Made by a program: the position numbers and the translations under genes. From Leuconostocaceae bacterium ESL0723 (GTDB taxonomy: Bacteria; Bacillota; Bacilli; Lactobacillales; Lactobacillaceae), in contig CP113928.1 of assembly GCA_029392055.1 (NCBI GenBank), positions 618,501-682,500 of the forward strand: 64,000 nt of DNA. The letters are read 5' to 3'. The notes beneath the pieces are model-generated. The model worked only from the letters and a program-made list of their open reading frames with translations, had not been told where the DNA came from and did no database searches. Position 1 is the stretch's first letter; each line of letters starts with the position of its first letter. Of this stretch, positions 7,790 through 17,832 are shown piece after piece.

Positions 7790-9079
7790 ATGATGGCGGA
7801 GTTGATTCAAAATGCTCAGATTTTAGACACGGCCGGCCAACTGGTCGACAGTGATGTCTTAATCGAAGACGGTCACATCCAAGCAGTGGGACCCCATCTT
7901 CATCCAGTCGAAGGGGTGTCGGTCATTGACGCTCATGGGGCCTTTTTAACCCCAGGCTTAGTCGATGTCCATGTTCACTTCCGTGATCCTGGCTTTACTG
8001 ACAAGGAGACGATTCGAACTGGTTCCCAGGCAGCTGCCCACGGTGGCTTTACGACTGTTTTGGCCATGCCGAACTTAAATCCAGTGCCAGATACCCCTGA
8101 GAAATTAGCCGCTCAGATTCGCTTAAACCAGGCCGAAGGCGTGGTTAACGTGCTTCAGTACGGTGCGATTTCTGCTAACCTAACCGATAAAAATGTCAGT
8201 GATCTCGAGGCCATGAGCGCTGAAGGGGCGGTCGCCTTTAGTAACGATGGTAAGGGGGTCCAGGATGCGGGGACCATGTATCAGGCCATGCTGGGTGCCG
8301 CTGCCGTCGATAAGCCCCTGGCTGCCCATTTGGAAGATAACTCCCTGATTAACCACGGTGTCATTAATGAGGGCGTCGCTTCAAAGCGCCTGGGCTTAGC
8401 CGGCATTACCGGCCTAGCCGAAAGTTCCCAACTGGCCCGTGACCTGGTCTTGGCTCAGACTACCGGGGTCCACTACCACGTGGCTCATATTTCGACAAAG
8501 GAGTCGGTTACCCTGGTCCGCCTAGCTAAAGAGCAGGGGATTAAGGTGACGGCTGAAGTTTCGCCCCATCACTTACTTTTATCAGATGAAGACATTGTGG
8601 GGGATAACGCGCTCTTTAAGATGAACCCACCCCTACGGTCGGAGGCTGACCGGGAGGCCCTGGTAGCTGGTTTGCTTGATGGCACCATTGACATGGTGGC
8701 GACTGACCATGCCCCCCATACCGCCAGTGAAAAGGCCCAGAGCATGCAAACTGCACCCTTTGGCATTACTGGCATTGAAACCAGTTTCCAGCTCCTTTAT
8801 ACCCATCTCGTTAAAAGCGGGGTGATGACCTTGGCGACCCTAATTGATCGGATGTTAGTCCGACCTATCCAGGCCTTTGGCCTGGCAGCCCCTAAACAGA
8901 TTCAGGTTGGGCAAGTGGCTGATTTAGCCCTCTTTGACCTAACCGATACCACCACCATTAACTTTGATGACTTTGCCTCTAAGGGCAAGAATTCTCCCTT
9001 TGTTGGCTGGCAGGTTAATGGCAGCACCCTGGTTACCTGGGTGGCTGGCAAGCGTGTCTATGAAAGGACGGCAAAATGA
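7790..9079 (+). CDS. pyrC: Dihydroorotase
   Basis: This zinc amidohydrolase cyclises carbamoyl-aspartate to dihydroorotate. The 429-residue class I enzyme has the metal-binding DVHVHFRDPG motif near residue 60, a substrate motif AMPN, and the late metal-ligand block MVATDHAPH near residue 305. The ATG follows AAGGAG; a second ATG is immediately adjacent. Its stop overlaps the carA start by four bases (ATGA), indicating translational coupling. Confidence 0.97.
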   Translation: MMAELIQNAQILDTAGQLVDSDVLIEDGHIQAVGPHLHPVEGVSVIDAHGAFLTPGLVDVHVHFRDPGFTDKETIRTGSQAAAHGGFTTVLAMPNLNPVPDTPEKLAAQIRLNQAEGVVNVLQYGAISANLTDKNVSDLEAMSAEGAVAFSNDGKGVQDAGTMYQAMLGAAAVDKPLAAHLEDNSLINHGVINEGVASKRLGLAGITGLAESSQLARDLVLAQTTGVHYHVAHISTKESVTLVRLAKEQGIKVTAEVSPHHLLLSDEDIVGDNALFKMNPPLRSEADREALVAGLLDGTIDMVATDHAPHTASEKAQSMQTAPFGITGIETSFQLLYTHLVKSGVMTLATLIDRMLVRPIQAFGLAAPKQIQVGQVADLALFDLTDTTTINFDDFASKGKNSPFVGWQVNGSTLVTWVAGKRVYERTAK

Positions 9080-10164
9080 AAACCAAGTATTTAATGTTAG
9101 CAAACGGTTCAGTCTACAAGGGTCAGGGCTTTGGTGCTGACCACGACGTGATGGCCGAACTGGTTTTTAATACGGGTATGTCTGGTTACCAAGAATCAAT
9201 TACTGACCTCTCATACCGAGGTGAAATGATTGTTTTCACCTACCCCTTGATTGGTAACTACGGTATTAACCGGGATGACTTTGAAAGTTTACATCCGGCC
9301 GCAGCTGCCATTGTGGTCCACGAAATTGCCCGCCGTCCTAGTAACTGGCGTAAGATGATGAGCCTGCCCGAGTGGGCCGAGAAAAATGATCTGCCAGGTA
9401 TTACCGGGGTTGATACCCGGGCCTTGACAAAGGAGTTACGGGAAGAGGGAGCGATGAAGGCGGCCCTGGTTGATGAAGTAACTGATGAGGCCTGGGAGCG
9501 CTTGGCAGCCTTTAACAAGGACACCAACATGGTGGCGGATGCCACTACCAAGACCCAGTACCAAAGCCCTAACGATGGTCCCTCGGTGGCCCTGATTGAC
9601 TTTGGCCTAAAAAATTCGATTCTGCGTTCTTTAGCTAAGCGGGGCGTGAACGTGATGGTTTTCCCATCCACGGTGGACGCAAAGACGGTCTTGGCCGCTA
9701 ATCCCGACGGGGTTCTGCTTTCTAATGGACCTGGTGACCCTGCTGACGTGGATTACGCCATTCCCATGATTCAAGAGCTTCAGGAAGCCGTACCTTTGAT
9801 GGCAATCTGCATGGGCCACCAGCTCTTTGCCATTGCCAACGGGGCTACGACTTACAAGATGAAGTATGGGCACCGTGGCTTTAACCACGCCATTCGGCGT
9901 GAAGGGCAGGATCGCCTAGATTTTACCTCCCAAAACCACGGTTACGCCGTGGACCGGGACAGCTTGGCGGGTACTGACTTAGAGATTACCCACGAGGAGA
10001 TTAACGACGGCACGGTCGAAGGGTTGCACTTGAAGGATCACAATGCCTTCTCCGTCCAATTCCATCCCGACGCAGCGCCTGGTCCCCACGATGCTGAGTA
10101 CCTGTTTGATGAGTTTTTGAAGTCGATTGAGGAAAACCAGAAAAAAGGGGTGACCCATGCCTAA
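9076..10164 (+). CDS. carA: Carbamoyl-phosphate synthase small (glutaminase) subunit
   Basis: This subunit hydrolyses glutamine and channels ammonia to CarB. The 362-residue product has the N-terminal small-subunit domain and a class I glutamine amidotransferase domain with the nucleophile Cys245 in AICMGHQL. The catalytic His330 is in [11 protein letters not shown], where Asp332 stands in for the usual triad Glu of HPE. This may be typical of the clade. The gene overlaps pyrC at its start and carB at its end. Being inside the pyr operon, it serves pyrimidine synthesis and may be the only copy. Confidence 0.96.
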   Translation: MKTKYLMLANGSVYKGQGFGADHDVMAELVFNTGMSGYQESITDLSYRGEMIVFTYPLIGNYGINRDDFESLHPAAAAIVVHEIARRPSNWRKMMSLPEWAEKNDLPGITGVDTRALTKELREEGAMKAALVDEVTDEAWERLAAFNKDTNMVADATTKTQYQSPNDGPSVALIDFGLKNSILRSLAKRGVNVMVFPSTVDAKTVLAANPDGVLLSNGPGDPADVDYAIPMIQELQEAVPLMAICMGHQLFAIANGATTYKMKYGHRGFNHAIRREGQDRLDFTSQNHGYAVDRDSLAGTDLEITHEEINDGTVEGLHLKDHNAFSVQFHPDAAPGPHDAEYLFDEFLKSIEENQKKGVTHA

Positions 10165-13100
10165 ACGTCAAGATATCCATAAAATTCTAGTGATTGGTTC
10201 TGGTCCGATTGTGATTGGTCAGGCCGCTGAGTTTGACTACTCTGGTACCCAGGCCGCTCTGTCCTTAAAGGAAGAGGGCTACTCAGTGGTGCTGGTTAAT
10301 TCCAATCCAGCCACTATCATGACTGACTCAGAAATCGCTGATAAGGTCTATATCGAGCCCCTGTCCCTGGATTTCTTAGAGCGGATTCTGCGTAAGGAAC
10401 GGCCGGACGCCATCCTGCCCACGCTTGGTGGTCAAACTGGTTTGAACCTGGCCAAAGACCTGTCTGAAGCCGGGATTTTGGACGAACTGCACATTGAACT
10501 GCTGGGTACTAAGCTGTCGGCCATTGAAGAGGCTGAAGACCGGGAAGAGTTCAAGGAATTGATGGAACGTCTCCACGAGCCCATTCCTGAATCGGTGATT
10601 GCTACTCATTTGGACGAGGCCTTGGAATTCGCTGACCAGTACGGTTACCCCGTGATTGTTCGGCCCGCCTACACCCTGGGTGGAACTGGCGGCGGGATTG
10701 CCCACAACCACCAGGAACTAGCTGAAATTGCCAGCAACGGACTGGAATTATCACCAGTTACCCAGGTTTTGATTGAGCGTTCGATTGCCGGCTTCAAAGA
10801 GATTGAGTTTGAAGTCATGCGCGATGCCCACGATAATGCCTTGGTCGTGGCCTCGATGGAAAACTTTGATCCGGTTGGGATTCACACCGGTGATTCAATC
10901 GTAACCGCCCCGGTCCAGACCCTGTCAGACCGAGAAGTTCAGATGATGCGGGATGCCGCCTTAAAGATTATCCGCGCCCTTAAAATTGAGGGTGGGGTTA
11001 ACATTCAGATGGCGCTTGACCCTAAGTCTTATAACTACTACATCATTGAAGTAAACCCCCGGGTTTCCCGGTCTTCAGCCCTGGCTTCGAAGGCAACTGG
11101 TTACCCAATTGCTAAGGTTTCGGCCAAAATTGCGGTCGGCCTGACCCTGGACGAAATCATCAATCCAGTTACCGGTACGACCAAAGCTGAGTTTGAACCG
11201 GCCCTGGACTATGTCGTGGTCAAGATTCCACGTTGGCCCTTTGATAAGTTTGTCACTGCAGACCGTCACTTGGGTACCCAGATGAAGGCGACCGGTGAAG
11301 TCATGGCCATTGGCCGTAATTTTGAAGAAGGCTTGTTAAAGGCGGTCCGCTCCCTGGAAATTGGGGTGATTGGCTTAGATGACATGACCTTCCCAGACTG
11401 GTCAACGGAGGACCTTCTGGACAATTTGATGCCAGCCCGGGACGACCGGCTCTTCATGCTGGCTGAATTGCTACGGCGGGGTGAAAGCATTGAGACCCTG
11501 CATAAAATTACCAAGATTGACGAGTTCTTCTTGGACAAAGTGGCCCACCTGGTTGAAATCGAGCAGGACCTAAAGGACCACGTTGGTGACGCGGACTATC
11601 TAGACTATGCCAAGAAAAACGGCTTTGCGGACCAGACCATTGCTAAGCTTTGGGGTTGGCAGAGTGCCCAGGATGTCCGTGAATTTCGTAAGGGGCAGGG
11701 GATTACGCCCGTTTATAAGATGGTGGATACGGTGGCGGCCGAATTTGAGTCGCAGACCCCTTATTATTACAGTACCTACGAGCAGGAGAATGAATCGATT
11801 GTTTCTGACCGTCCAAGCGTCTTAGTTCTGGGTTCTGGTCCAATCCGGATTGGGCAGGGGGTCGAGTTTGACTACGCTACCGTTCACGCTGTGGAGGCCA
11901 TTCAAGCGGCGGGCTATGAAGCCATTATCATGAACTCGAATCCGGAAACGGTTTCCACTGACTTTTCGATTTCAGACAAGCTCTACTTTGAGCCCCTGAC
12001 CTTAGAAGATGTCTTAAATGTGACTGACTTAGAAAAGCCAATGGGCGTCGTGGTTCAGTTTGGTGGCCAAACGGCGATTAACTTGGCTGAGCCGCTGGCT
12101 GAACACGGGATTAAGATTCTAGGCACTTCAGTTGAGAACCTGAACCGGGCCGAAGACCGTGAAGCCTTTGACCAGGTGATTAAGGAATTAAACCTGCCTC
12201 AGCCAAAGGGGATGACTGCGACGACCGTTGATGGTGCCCTGGAAGCTGCTCAAAAGATTGGTTATCCGGTCCTTATTCGGCCTTCCTACGTTTTGGGTGG
12301 CCGGGCCATGGAAATCGTGGTCGACGATCATGAGTTAAAGGATTACATGCAGCGGGCCGTCAAAGTTTCCCATGATCATCCAGTTTTGATTGACTCTTAC
12401 CTGGTTGGTCAAGAGGCCGAGGTCGATGTCCTGTCAGATGGTCAAACGGCGGTTATTCCGGGTATCATGGAACATATCGAGCGGGCTGGGATTCACTCCG
12501 GTGATTCAATGTCAGTTTATCCACCCCAGTACCTGTCTGAAAAGGTGCGCAAGGAAATCGTGGATGCCTCCATCAACCTGGCTAAGGCTTTGGGCACGGT
12601 TGGACTGATGAACGTTCAGTTCGTCATTCATGATAATCAAGCCTATGTCATCGAGGTTAACCCCCGGGCTTCCCGGACGGTACCCTTTATTTCCAAGGTG
12701 ACCCACATTCCTTTGGCCCAATTGGCAACCCGGGTGATGCTGGGTGAAAAGTTGGCCGACCTAGGTTACAAGACTGGTCTGGCACCCGAAGATGACAAGG
12801 TCCACGTTAAGGCCCCAATCTTCTCCTTCACCAAGTTGCCAGCCGTTGATTCCCTCTTAGGACCCGAAATGAAATCCACCGGTGAAGTAATGGGTTCCGA
12901 TACCACTCTGCCTAAAGCGCTTTATAAGGCCTTTATCGCTTCTAATATTCAGGTGCCACAGTATGGCAACGTGCTCTTTACAGTGGCGGATGGCGACAAG
13001 GAAGAGGCCTTGCAGCTGGCCCAACGCTTCAACGATCTTGGCTTTTCACTGTACGCTACCGCTGGCACCGGCCAGTACCTGATTGACCACGGTTTGCCGG

Positions 13101-13336
13101 TTGAGATCTTAGACAAGATTGATGAGTCGGATAATAATCCGCTCCAGGCTCTCCGTGACCAGAAGTTACAGGTCGTGGTGAACACGACTCAGGTTGATGA
13201 CCGAGCTGAGGAAGATGGCCAGCGCATCCGTGCCGCGGCCATTGAAAACGGCGTACCACTCTTTACCGCCCTGGATACGGTCAAGGCCTTCTTGGATGTC
13301 CTTGAAAGTCGCAGTTTCACCGTTAACGAACTTTAA
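10157..13336 (+). CDS. carB: Carbamoyl-phosphate synthase large subunit
   Basis: The 1059-residue ATP-dependent subunit makes carbamoyl phosphate from bicarbonate, ammonia and two ATP. Two homologous ATP-grasp halves are visible, each opening with a GSGPI.IGQ..EFDY motif (start and about residue 557) and carrying an EVNPR motif. The C-terminal MGS-like allosteric domain includes LYATAGTG. Length is standard. It overlaps carA by eight bases and is followed 23 bases later by pyrF. Confidence 0.98.
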   Translation: MPKRQDIHKILVIGSGPIVIGQAAEFDYSGTQAALSLKEEGYSVVLVNSNPATIMTDSEIADKVYIEPLSLDFLERILRKERPDAILPTLGGQTGLNLAKDLSEAGILDELHIELLGTKLSAIEEAEDREEFKELMERLHEPIPESVIATHLDEALEFADQYGYPVIVRPAYTLGGTGGGIAHNHQELAEIASNGLELSPVTQVLIERSIAGFKEIEFEVMRDAHDNALVVASMENFDPVGIHTGDSIVTAPVQTLSDREVQMMRDAALKIIRALKIEGGVNIQMALDPKSYNYYIIEVNPRVSRSSALASKATGYPIAKVSAKIAVGLTLDEIINPVTGTTKAEFEPALDYVVVKIPRWPFDKFVTADRHLGTQMKATGEVMAIGRNFEEGLLKAVRSLEIGVIGLDDMTFPDWSTEDLLDNLMPARDDRLFMLAELLRRGESIETLHKITKIDEFFLDKVAHLVEIEQDLKDHVGDADYLDYAKKNGFADQTIAKLWGWQSAQDVREFRKGQGITPVYKMVDTVAAEFESQTPYYYSTYEQENESIVSDRPSVLVLGSGPIRIGQGVEFDYATVHAVEAIQAAGYEAIIMNSNPETVSTDFSISDKLYFEPLTLEDVLNVTDLEKPMGVVVQFGGQTAINLAEPLAEHGIKILGTSVENLNRAEDREAFDQVIKELNLPQPKGMTATTVDGALEAAQKIGYPVLIRPSYVLGGRAMEIVVDDHELKDYMQRAVKVSHDHPVLIDSYLVGQEAEVDVLSDGQTAVIPGIMEHIERAGIHSGDSMSVYPPQYLSEKVRKEIVDASINLAKALGTVGLMNVQFVIHDNQAYVIEVNPRASRTVPFISKVTHIPLAQLATRVMLGEKLADLGYKTGLAPEDDKVHVKAPIFSFTKLPAVDSLLGPEMKSTGEVMGSDTTLPKALYKAFIASNIQVPQYGNVLFTVADGDKEEALQLAQRFNDLGFSLYATAGTGQYLIDHGLPVEILDKIDESDNNPLQALRDQKLQVVVNTTQVDDRAEEDGQRIRAAAIENGVPLFTALDTVKAFLDVLESRSFTVNEL

Positions 13337-13359
13337 TTGCCCTAGTAAAGGAGAATTCC

Positions 13360-14058
13360 ATGTCCGGCCCCATTTTTATTGCCTTAGACTTTGACAGCGC
13401 GGCCAAGGCCCAGCAATTCCTGACTCCCTTTGAGCAATTACCTCAAAAGCCGGCGGTGAAGGTAGGCATGGAGTTGTTTTACGCGGCCGGTCCCAGTTTG
13501 GTTCAAGCCCTCCGGCAGAATGGCTTTACTGTTTTTCTAGACCTGAAATTGTATGACATTCCCCACACCGTTGGGCAAGCCGTTGCAGTTCTTAGAAAAT
13601 TAGATGTTCAGTACCTGACGGTGCATGCGGCTGGCGGCGCAGCGATGTTGGCCCAGGCCCAGGCAGCGGCCGGGGATCAGCTGAAGCTTTTGGCAGTCAC
13701 CCAGTTAACCTCCTTTAGTGAGGCGGAGGTCCAAGACATTCATCTTTCAGCGGCCAGCCTGGATGAAACCGTAGTGCACCTGGCCCAGTTGGCTGACAAA
13801 GCTGGTTTAGCCGGCACGATTAGTTCACCCCACGAAGCAGGTTTAATTGGTGATAACACCCGGCCTGGTTTTCTAAAAATCACGCCCGGCATTCGCCTGG
13901 CCGGTGATGCGGTGGGGGACCAAAAGCGGGTGACAACCCCAGCTGATGCTCGTCGGCTGGGCTCAGACGGTATCGTGGTTGGCCGTTCGATTACCAAGGC
14001 GGCTAATCCAGTAGCGGCCTATCAAGAAGTAGAAGGAGCATGGCAAGCAAATGACTGA
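13360..14058 (+). CDS. pyrF: Orotidine 5'-phosphate decarboxylase
   Basis: The enzyme decarboxylates OMP to UMP, the last step of the pathway. The 232-residue TIM barrel has the catalytic DLKLYDIPHT motif (the D.K..D array) near residue 60 and a phosphate-binding GSDGIVVGRSIT motif near the C-terminus. AAAGGAG precedes the ATG. It overlaps pyrE by eight bases. Confidence 0.97.
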   Translation: MSGPIFIALDFDSAAKAQQFLTPFEQLPQKPAVKVGMELFYAAGPSLVQALRQNGFTVFLDLKLYDIPHTVGQAVAVLRKLDVQYLTVHAAGGAAMLAQAQAAAGDQLKLLAVTQLTSFSEAEVQDIHLSAASLDETVVHLAQLADKAGLAGTISSPHEAGLIGDNTRPGFLKITPGIRLAGDAVGDQKRVTTPADARRLGSDGIVVGRSITKAANPVAAYQEVEGAWQAND

Positions 14059-14659
14059 TTATGCCAAAGAAGTTGCCCAGGACCTGTTAGAGGTTGGGGC
14101 GGTTAAATTTTCACCGGGACAGCCCTTTACCTGGGCATCAGGGATTAAAAGCCCGATTTACACTGATAATCGGATTACAATTGCCTATCCGGCAATCCGG
14201 TCCCGGATTGCCCAGGGACTGGCATCTTTGATTACTGACCAGTACGGCGATGTAGATGTAATTGGTGGCGTGGCTACCGCTGGAATTCCGCACGCTGCCT
14301 GGGTAGCTGAACGACTGGATAAGCCGATGGCCTATCTCCGTTCCAAGCCCAAGGATCATGGTGCTGGCCGGCAAATTGAAGGGGCCGAAGTTAGTGGCCA
14401 GAAGGTGGTTTTGATTGACGACCTGATTTCTACCGGTGGTTCGGTCCTGGGCGCCGTTGATGCAGCCCGCCAGGCCGGGGCTAACGTAGTCGGGGTAGCA
14501 GCTATTTTCTCTTATGAACTGTCTGCTGCCGATGATAACTTTGCCCATGCCCAGGTTGGTTTGGCAGCTCTGACGAACTATTCTCAGTTGATGGCCCAAG
14601 CAGTCGAAAATGGGGACCTTGACCAAGAACAGGTACAGGCCTGCATGATTGGCGGGTAA
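14051..14659 (+). CDS. pyrE: Orotate phosphoribosyltransferase
   Basis: This enzyme transfers phosphoribose from PRPP to orotate to give OMP. The 202-residue product has the PRPP-binding motif VVLIDDLISTGGS near residue 120 and the catalytic lysine loop KPKDHGAG. It is the last gene of the operon, coupled to pyrF by overlap. A terminator shared with convergent lexA follows 27 bases later. Confidence 0.97.
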   Translation: MTDYAKEVAQDLLEVGAVKFSPGQPFTWASGIKSPIYTDNRITIAYPAIRSRIAQGLASLITDQYGDVDVIGGVATAGIPHAAWVAERLDKPMAYLRSKPKDHGAGRQIEGAEVSGQKVVLIDDLISTGGSVLGAVDAARQAGANVVGVAAIFSYELSAADDNFAHAQVGLAALTNYSQLMAQAVENGDLDQEQVQACMIGG

Positions 14660-14685
14660 ATCCCAGCCAGTGGCAGCCTGGACAA

Positions 14686-14715
14686 TAAAAAAGACCCCGG
14701 ATGGGGTCTTTTTTA
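14686..14715. terminator. Bidirectional terminator, pyrE/lexA
   Basis: AAAAAAGACCCC-GGAT-GGGGTCTTTTTT is a symmetric stem with A and T runs on both sides, placed between convergent pyrE and lexA. Confidence 0.93.
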
Positions 14716-14717
14716 TG

Positions 14718-15356
14718 TTAATAAATGGCATCGCGGTAGAGGCCAACGACCTTACCGAGGATGGAAACGTTATCTAAGATAATGGGTTCCATGTAGTCGT
14801 TTTCAGGCTGGAGACGGAAATGGCTAGCCTCACGGAAGAAGCGCTTAACCGTCGCTTCGTTATCTTCGTTCATGGCGACCACGATATCACCATTGTCGGC
14901 GTTACTTTGGCGGCGGACAATCACCTTGTCACCATCGAGGATACCGATGTTAATCATCGACTCACCGCGGACGTTAAGCATGAAGAGGTCGCCGTCATAT
15001 TGAATGAGATTATCAGGAATGGGGAAAAATTCAGTGGCCTGATCTTCAACAGCCAAGATTGGTTGACCAGCAGTAACCAATCCAAGGACCGGAATCCGAC
15101 CGGCGTTGGTCGAAATACCTAAGATGTCTAACCCAGCCGGCGTAACTTCGATGGCCCGAGCCCGGGGCTTACTAACATCCTTAGAGAGGTAACCCTTTTT
15201 AACCAGTCGCTCAATGTGACCGTGAATGGTTGAAGAAGAAGATAGGCCCACCGCCTCACCAATTTCACGGACAGTAGGGGGGAAACCGTTCTTACTCTGC
15301 GCATCATGGATGAAACGGAGGACTTGAATTTGTTTGCTATCAGAACTGTTGGCCAT
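14718..15356 (-). CDS. lexA: LexA SOS repressor
   Basis: This repressor of DNA-damage genes cleaves itself when stimulated by RecA filaments. The 212-residue protein has an N-terminal winged helix-turn-helix (about residues 1-65, with [15 protein letters not shown]), the cleavage site Ala96-Gly97 in LVTAGQP, nucleophile Ser133 in RGESM and general-base Lys171 in ATVKRFF. The start at 15356 gives the normal [14 protein letters not shown]-terminus; longer starts in the frame are not supported. A LexA box and promoter lie upstream, so it is autoregulated. yneF is divergent, as in other Firmicutes lexA regions. Confidence 0.97.
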   Translation of the reverse strand: MANSSDSKQIQVLRFIHDAQSKNGFPPTVREIGEAVGLSSSSTIHGHIERLVKKGYLSKDVSKPRARAIEVTPAGLDILGISTNAGRIPVLGLVTAGQPILAVEDQATEFFPIPDNLIQYDGDLFMLNVRGESMINIGILDGDKVIVRRQSNADNGDIVVAMNEDNEATVKRFFREASHFRLQPENDYMEPIILDNVSILGKVVGLYRDAIY

Positions 15357-15402
15357 CGATTTTTCCCTACACAATCTCTACTAAACTTATAATCATTACC
15401 TG

Positions 15403-15442
15403 ATTTTACCCAAGATTTTCGGACAAATCAAACATTTGTTCG
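15403..15442 (-). promoter_or_regulatory. lexA promoter with LexA (SOS) box
   Basis: On the minus strand -35 TTGATT (15431-15426) and -10 TAAAAT (15408-15403) have a 17-base spacer. The sequence CGAACAAATGTTTG (minus strand, 15442-15429) matches 12 of 14 positions of the Gram-positive LexA box CGAACATATGTTCG and overlaps the -35. This is a classic autorepression layout. Confidence 0.85.
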
Positions 15443-15514
15443 CAATTTTAAAGATATTTAAGTTTTATCGAACTGGGCCGTGGATTTTCTTTCCGGTTTT
15501 TCTGTTAGCTTTGT

Positions 15515-15522
15515 GCTATACT
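15515..15522 (+). promoter_or_regulatory. Extended -10 promoter of yneF
   Basis: GTGCTATACT contains TG-C-TATACT, an extended -10, 34 bases before the GTG start. No clear -35. Confidence 0.5.
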
Positions 15523-15555
15523 ATAAGTCAAATTTAGACTATTAGGAGCGTAACC

Positions 15556-15777
15556 GTGACGATTTTATATGTAGTACTAGCCTTGATCGTTGGTCTGGTG
15601 GGTGGTTTCTTCCTGGCCCGGATGACGATGAAAAATTACCTGGCTAAGAACCCACCTATTTCAGAAGAAATGATGAAGTCGATGATGATGTCGATGGGGC
15701 AAAAGCCTTCCCAAAAGAAGTTGAACCAGGTCATGGCTCAGATGAAGAATCAGACTTTGAAGAGTCAAAAAAAATAA
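15556..15777 (+). CDS. yneF: YneF family (UPF0154) membrane protein
   Basis: This 73-residue protein has one N-terminal membrane helix (about residues 3-23, [16 protein letters not shown]) followed by a basic, Met- and Lys-rich cytoplasmic tail ([26 protein letters not shown]). These are the hallmarks of UPF0154/YneF, whose function is unknown. The GTG start follows AGGAGCG. It lies near lexA, as in B. subtilis and relatives. Its stop codon lies inside the terminator stem. Confidence 0.88.
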   Translation: MTILYVVLALIVGLVGGFFLARMTMKNYLAKNPPISEEMMKSMMMSMGQKPSQKKLNQVMAQMKNQTLKSQKK

Positions 15778-15800
15778 GCCAGACGGCTTATTTTTTTTGC
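15766..15800. terminator. Bidirectional terminator, yneF/plsC
   Basis: AATAAGCC-AGAC-GGCTTATT flanked by A and T runs. It includes the yneF stop codon and serves the convergent genes. Confidence 0.88.
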
Positions 15801-16426
15801 CCTGCTTTAGGATCGTGGTAGACCCAGTCGGGGTTAATTTCTTGGTCCAAGGCGGCAAAGGCGGCTTGGATTTCTTGGTTGTAATGCTCAATGGTCTCAT
15901 CATTGAGGCGGGCCTTACGATCGATGACAATTGGTTCGCCAAAATTGATTGTGGTATTATTACGCTTAAAGAGGTGGCTGAACTTGACCGGACCTTGATA
16001 AACGGCTGGTACAATCGGCTGCCCAGACATCTTAGCAATGATAATTGAACCAGCCTTCAAGTCCTGACTGTGTCGGGACCCAGTTGGAAACATAATGAGG
16101 GAACGCTCACCATGCTTGAGCTCGTTAACCGGGTATTTGATAACGCTGGGGCCCACGTTGTTGCGATCAACTGGGAAAGCGCCCAGGGCGGTAATTAACC
16201 AACGCAGGGGCGCAAAACGGAAGAGCTCCCGCTTGGCCATGAAGATGAACTTTTTAGGGTAGGCGGCCATAGCGTACCAGACTGGATCCCACCAGGTCCG
16301 GTGTGGTCCGACTAGGACATAGTTGCCTTGTTGTGGGAGGCGGTCCTTGTTTAGGTAGGTCACCCGACCGTTAATAATGCTAACCAGGGTGACGGTAAAG
16401 ACCCGGATAAAGGCGTAGAATTTCAT
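15788..16426 (-). CDS. plsC: 1-acylglycerol-3-phosphate acyltransferase (PlsC family)
   Basis: This protein probably acylates lysophosphatidic acid to phosphatidic acid at the membrane, a core phospholipid step. The 212-residue product has the catalytic H(X4)D motif in GPHRTWWDP near residue 42, a hydrophobic N-terminus and an FPTGSRHS block near residue 115 in place of the usual FPEGTRS. The minus-strand ATG is preceded by GAGGAATAACC. The family is broad, so the substrate is inferred. Confidence 0.88.
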   Translation of the reverse strand: MKFYAFIRVFTVTLVSIINGRVTYLNKDRLPQQGNYVLVGPHRTWWDPVWYAMAAYPKKFIFMAKRELFRFAPLRWLITALGAFPVDRNNVGPSVIKYPVNELKHGERSLIMFPTGSRHSQDLKAGSIIIAKMSGQPIVPAVYQGPVKFSHLFKRNNTTINFGEPIVIDRKARLNDETIEHYNQEIQAAFAALDQEINPDWVYHDPKAGQKK

Positions 16427-16500
16427 GGTTATTCCTCATTATTTGCTAAGTTTGTCATCACAATCTTGTTAATTTTACTGATATTTAAGTTGGAAAGCAA

Positions 16501-17277
16501 ATGACCACTGCAAAACTGCGCCCTGGTGAGCGCCTGGACGGCCTGCCCGCCCAGAATATTCAAATTATCCAAAACCCAGATATGTTTGCCTATTCTTTGG
16601 ATGCCATTTTACTGGCCCACTTTGCCCAACCCAAGAAGAAGGGGCGGGGACTGAGTTTGGACTTAGGCGCCGGGACGGGGGCAATCGGATTATTTTATGC
16701 ACCCAAGGTTTTAGGGCCCGTTAAGTTAGTTGAAATCCAGCCTGAATTAGCTGACATGGCGGCCCGTTCGGTGGCCTTGAACGATTTAAGTGACCGGGTT
16801 TCGGTCTTAAATACGGATATGAAGTCGGTTTTTGACGAGGTAAACCCCGGTTCAGTCGATACGGTTTTAGCTAACCCGCCTTATTTTCCAACTAATGAAA
16901 AGACTAAGCAAAACCTAGACCGGCATTACCAACTAGCCCGCCATGAGGTCGCCATTGACCTGCCAGGCCTAGTCCAAGTGGCTAATAAGCTCTTGAAAAA
17001 TCATGGTAAGTTCTACCTCGTCCATCGGCCCGAACGGCTGACTGAGATTATGGCAGCCTTGGCTACAAAAAACTTTGCCATTAGCCGCCTTCAATTTGTC
17101 TATGGCAAGGCAGATCGACCAGCTAACATGGTCTTATTGGAGGCCATTAAGGATGGCGGCAGTGGGGGAACCAGGGTGTTACCACCCCTGGTGGCCTATA
17201 CCAACCAAAATGATTACACACCTCAGCTAAGGGAAATTTTGTATGGGCCGGCCTGGACCTTATCAGACCAACGTTAG
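16501..17277 (+). CDS. tRNA1(Val) A37 N6-methyltransferase-like (TrmN6/YfiC family)
   Basis: This Rossmann-fold SAM-dependent methyltransferase of 258 residues has the SAM-binding motif LDLGAGTGAIG near residue 55 and the adenine-N6 catalytic motif NPPYF near residue 122. The N-terminal ERLDGL segment is typical of this family in Firmicutes. It abuts a GIY-YIG gene, the same arrangement as the B. subtilis yabB-yazA pair. The tRNA substrate is inferred from the family. Confidence 0.88.
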   Translation: MTTAKLRPGERLDGLPAQNIQIIQNPDMFAYSLDAILLAHFAQPKKKGRGLSLDLGAGTGAIGLFYAPKVLGPVKLVEIQPELADMAARSVALNDLSDRVSVLNTDMKSVFDEVNPGSVDTVLANPPYFPTNEKTKQNLDRHYQLARHEVAIDLPGLVQVANKLLKNHGKFYLVHRPERLTEIMAALATKNFAISRLQFVYGKADRPANMVLLEAIKDGGSGGTRVLPPLVAYTNQNDYTPQLREILYGPAWTLSDQR

Positions 17278-17583
17278 GTGAATCCTGTGACAAAAAACTA
17301 TGATTTTTACGTATTATATACTGCCGATGGTTATTTTTACGGTGGCTTTTCCGATGATGCTAGGCGTCGCTTCAAAACGCACCAAGCCGGTCTGGGCGCT
17401 AAGTTTACCCGGGTTAAATCCCGGCATCCTTTGCAGCTGATTTACCAGGAAACCTTTGATAATAAGCATGACGCCCTCTCAGCTGAGGCTAAGTTTAAGC
17501 GCCTAAACCGCAAGCAAAAAGAGACGTTTTTAATGCAACACGGCGTTGCCGCGGCGATTTGGCAACGGACTAAACCCAGGTAG
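17278..17583 (+). CDS. GIY-YIG domain protein (YazA/UPF0213 family)
   Basis: This small 101-residue protein is built from a single GIY-YIG nuclease-like domain: YVLYTADGYFYGGFSDD near the N-terminus, then RRRFKTHQ, the KFTR motif and AEAKFKRLNRKQKE. Its cellular role is not known. It starts with GTG directly after the stop of the methyltransferase gene, so the two are translationally linked; a second GTG nine bases on is possible. Confidence 0.9.
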   Translation: MNPVTKNYDFYVLYTADGYFYGGFSDDARRRFKTHQAGLGAKFTRVKSRHPLQLIYQETFDNKHDALSAEAKFKRLNRKQKETFLMQHGVAAAIWQRTKPR

Positions 17584-17627
17584 CTGTGATAAACTAAACT
17601 TAATGTGTATTAAGGAGGGTACCCGCC

Positions 17628-17831
17628 ATGACTTTTGAAGCGAACAACATCATTGGCCGTCGGGTAAGGTATGATGATTTGAATCTAAAAGAGGGCCTCG
17701 TCCAGGTGATTGGTGACTACTACCGTTACCAACTAGTCGATGGCTCTAATCCCCAGCCCGGACATGTCTACGTGATTGTCCAAGCGCACGGGAATGTTTT
17801 AGAATTAGCACCACAAGGAGAGGAAGGTTAG
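17628..17831 (+). CDS. Short NfeD-like OB-fold protein
   Basis: This 67-residue soluble protein begins EANNIIGRRVRY and ends VIVQAHGNVLELAP. Strand spacing and the late G..V.V...G..L.L pattern resemble the C-terminal OB-fold of NfeD proteins, with no membrane helices. It lies one base before an SPFH-domain gene, the usual NfeD neighbour, which strengthens the call. AAGGAGGG lies about 10 bases before the ATG. The assignment rests on weak sequence similarity plus context. Confidence 0.6.
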   Translation: MTFEANNIIGRRVRYDDLNLKEGLVQVIGDYYRYQLVDGSNPQPGHVYVIVQAHGNVLELAPQGEEG

Positions 17832-17832
17832 T

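Noticed and set aside
14138-14746. 202-codon open frame antisense to pyrE running across the terminator
   Set aside because: Crosses a bidirectional terminator and overlaps pyrE and lexA; shadow frame.
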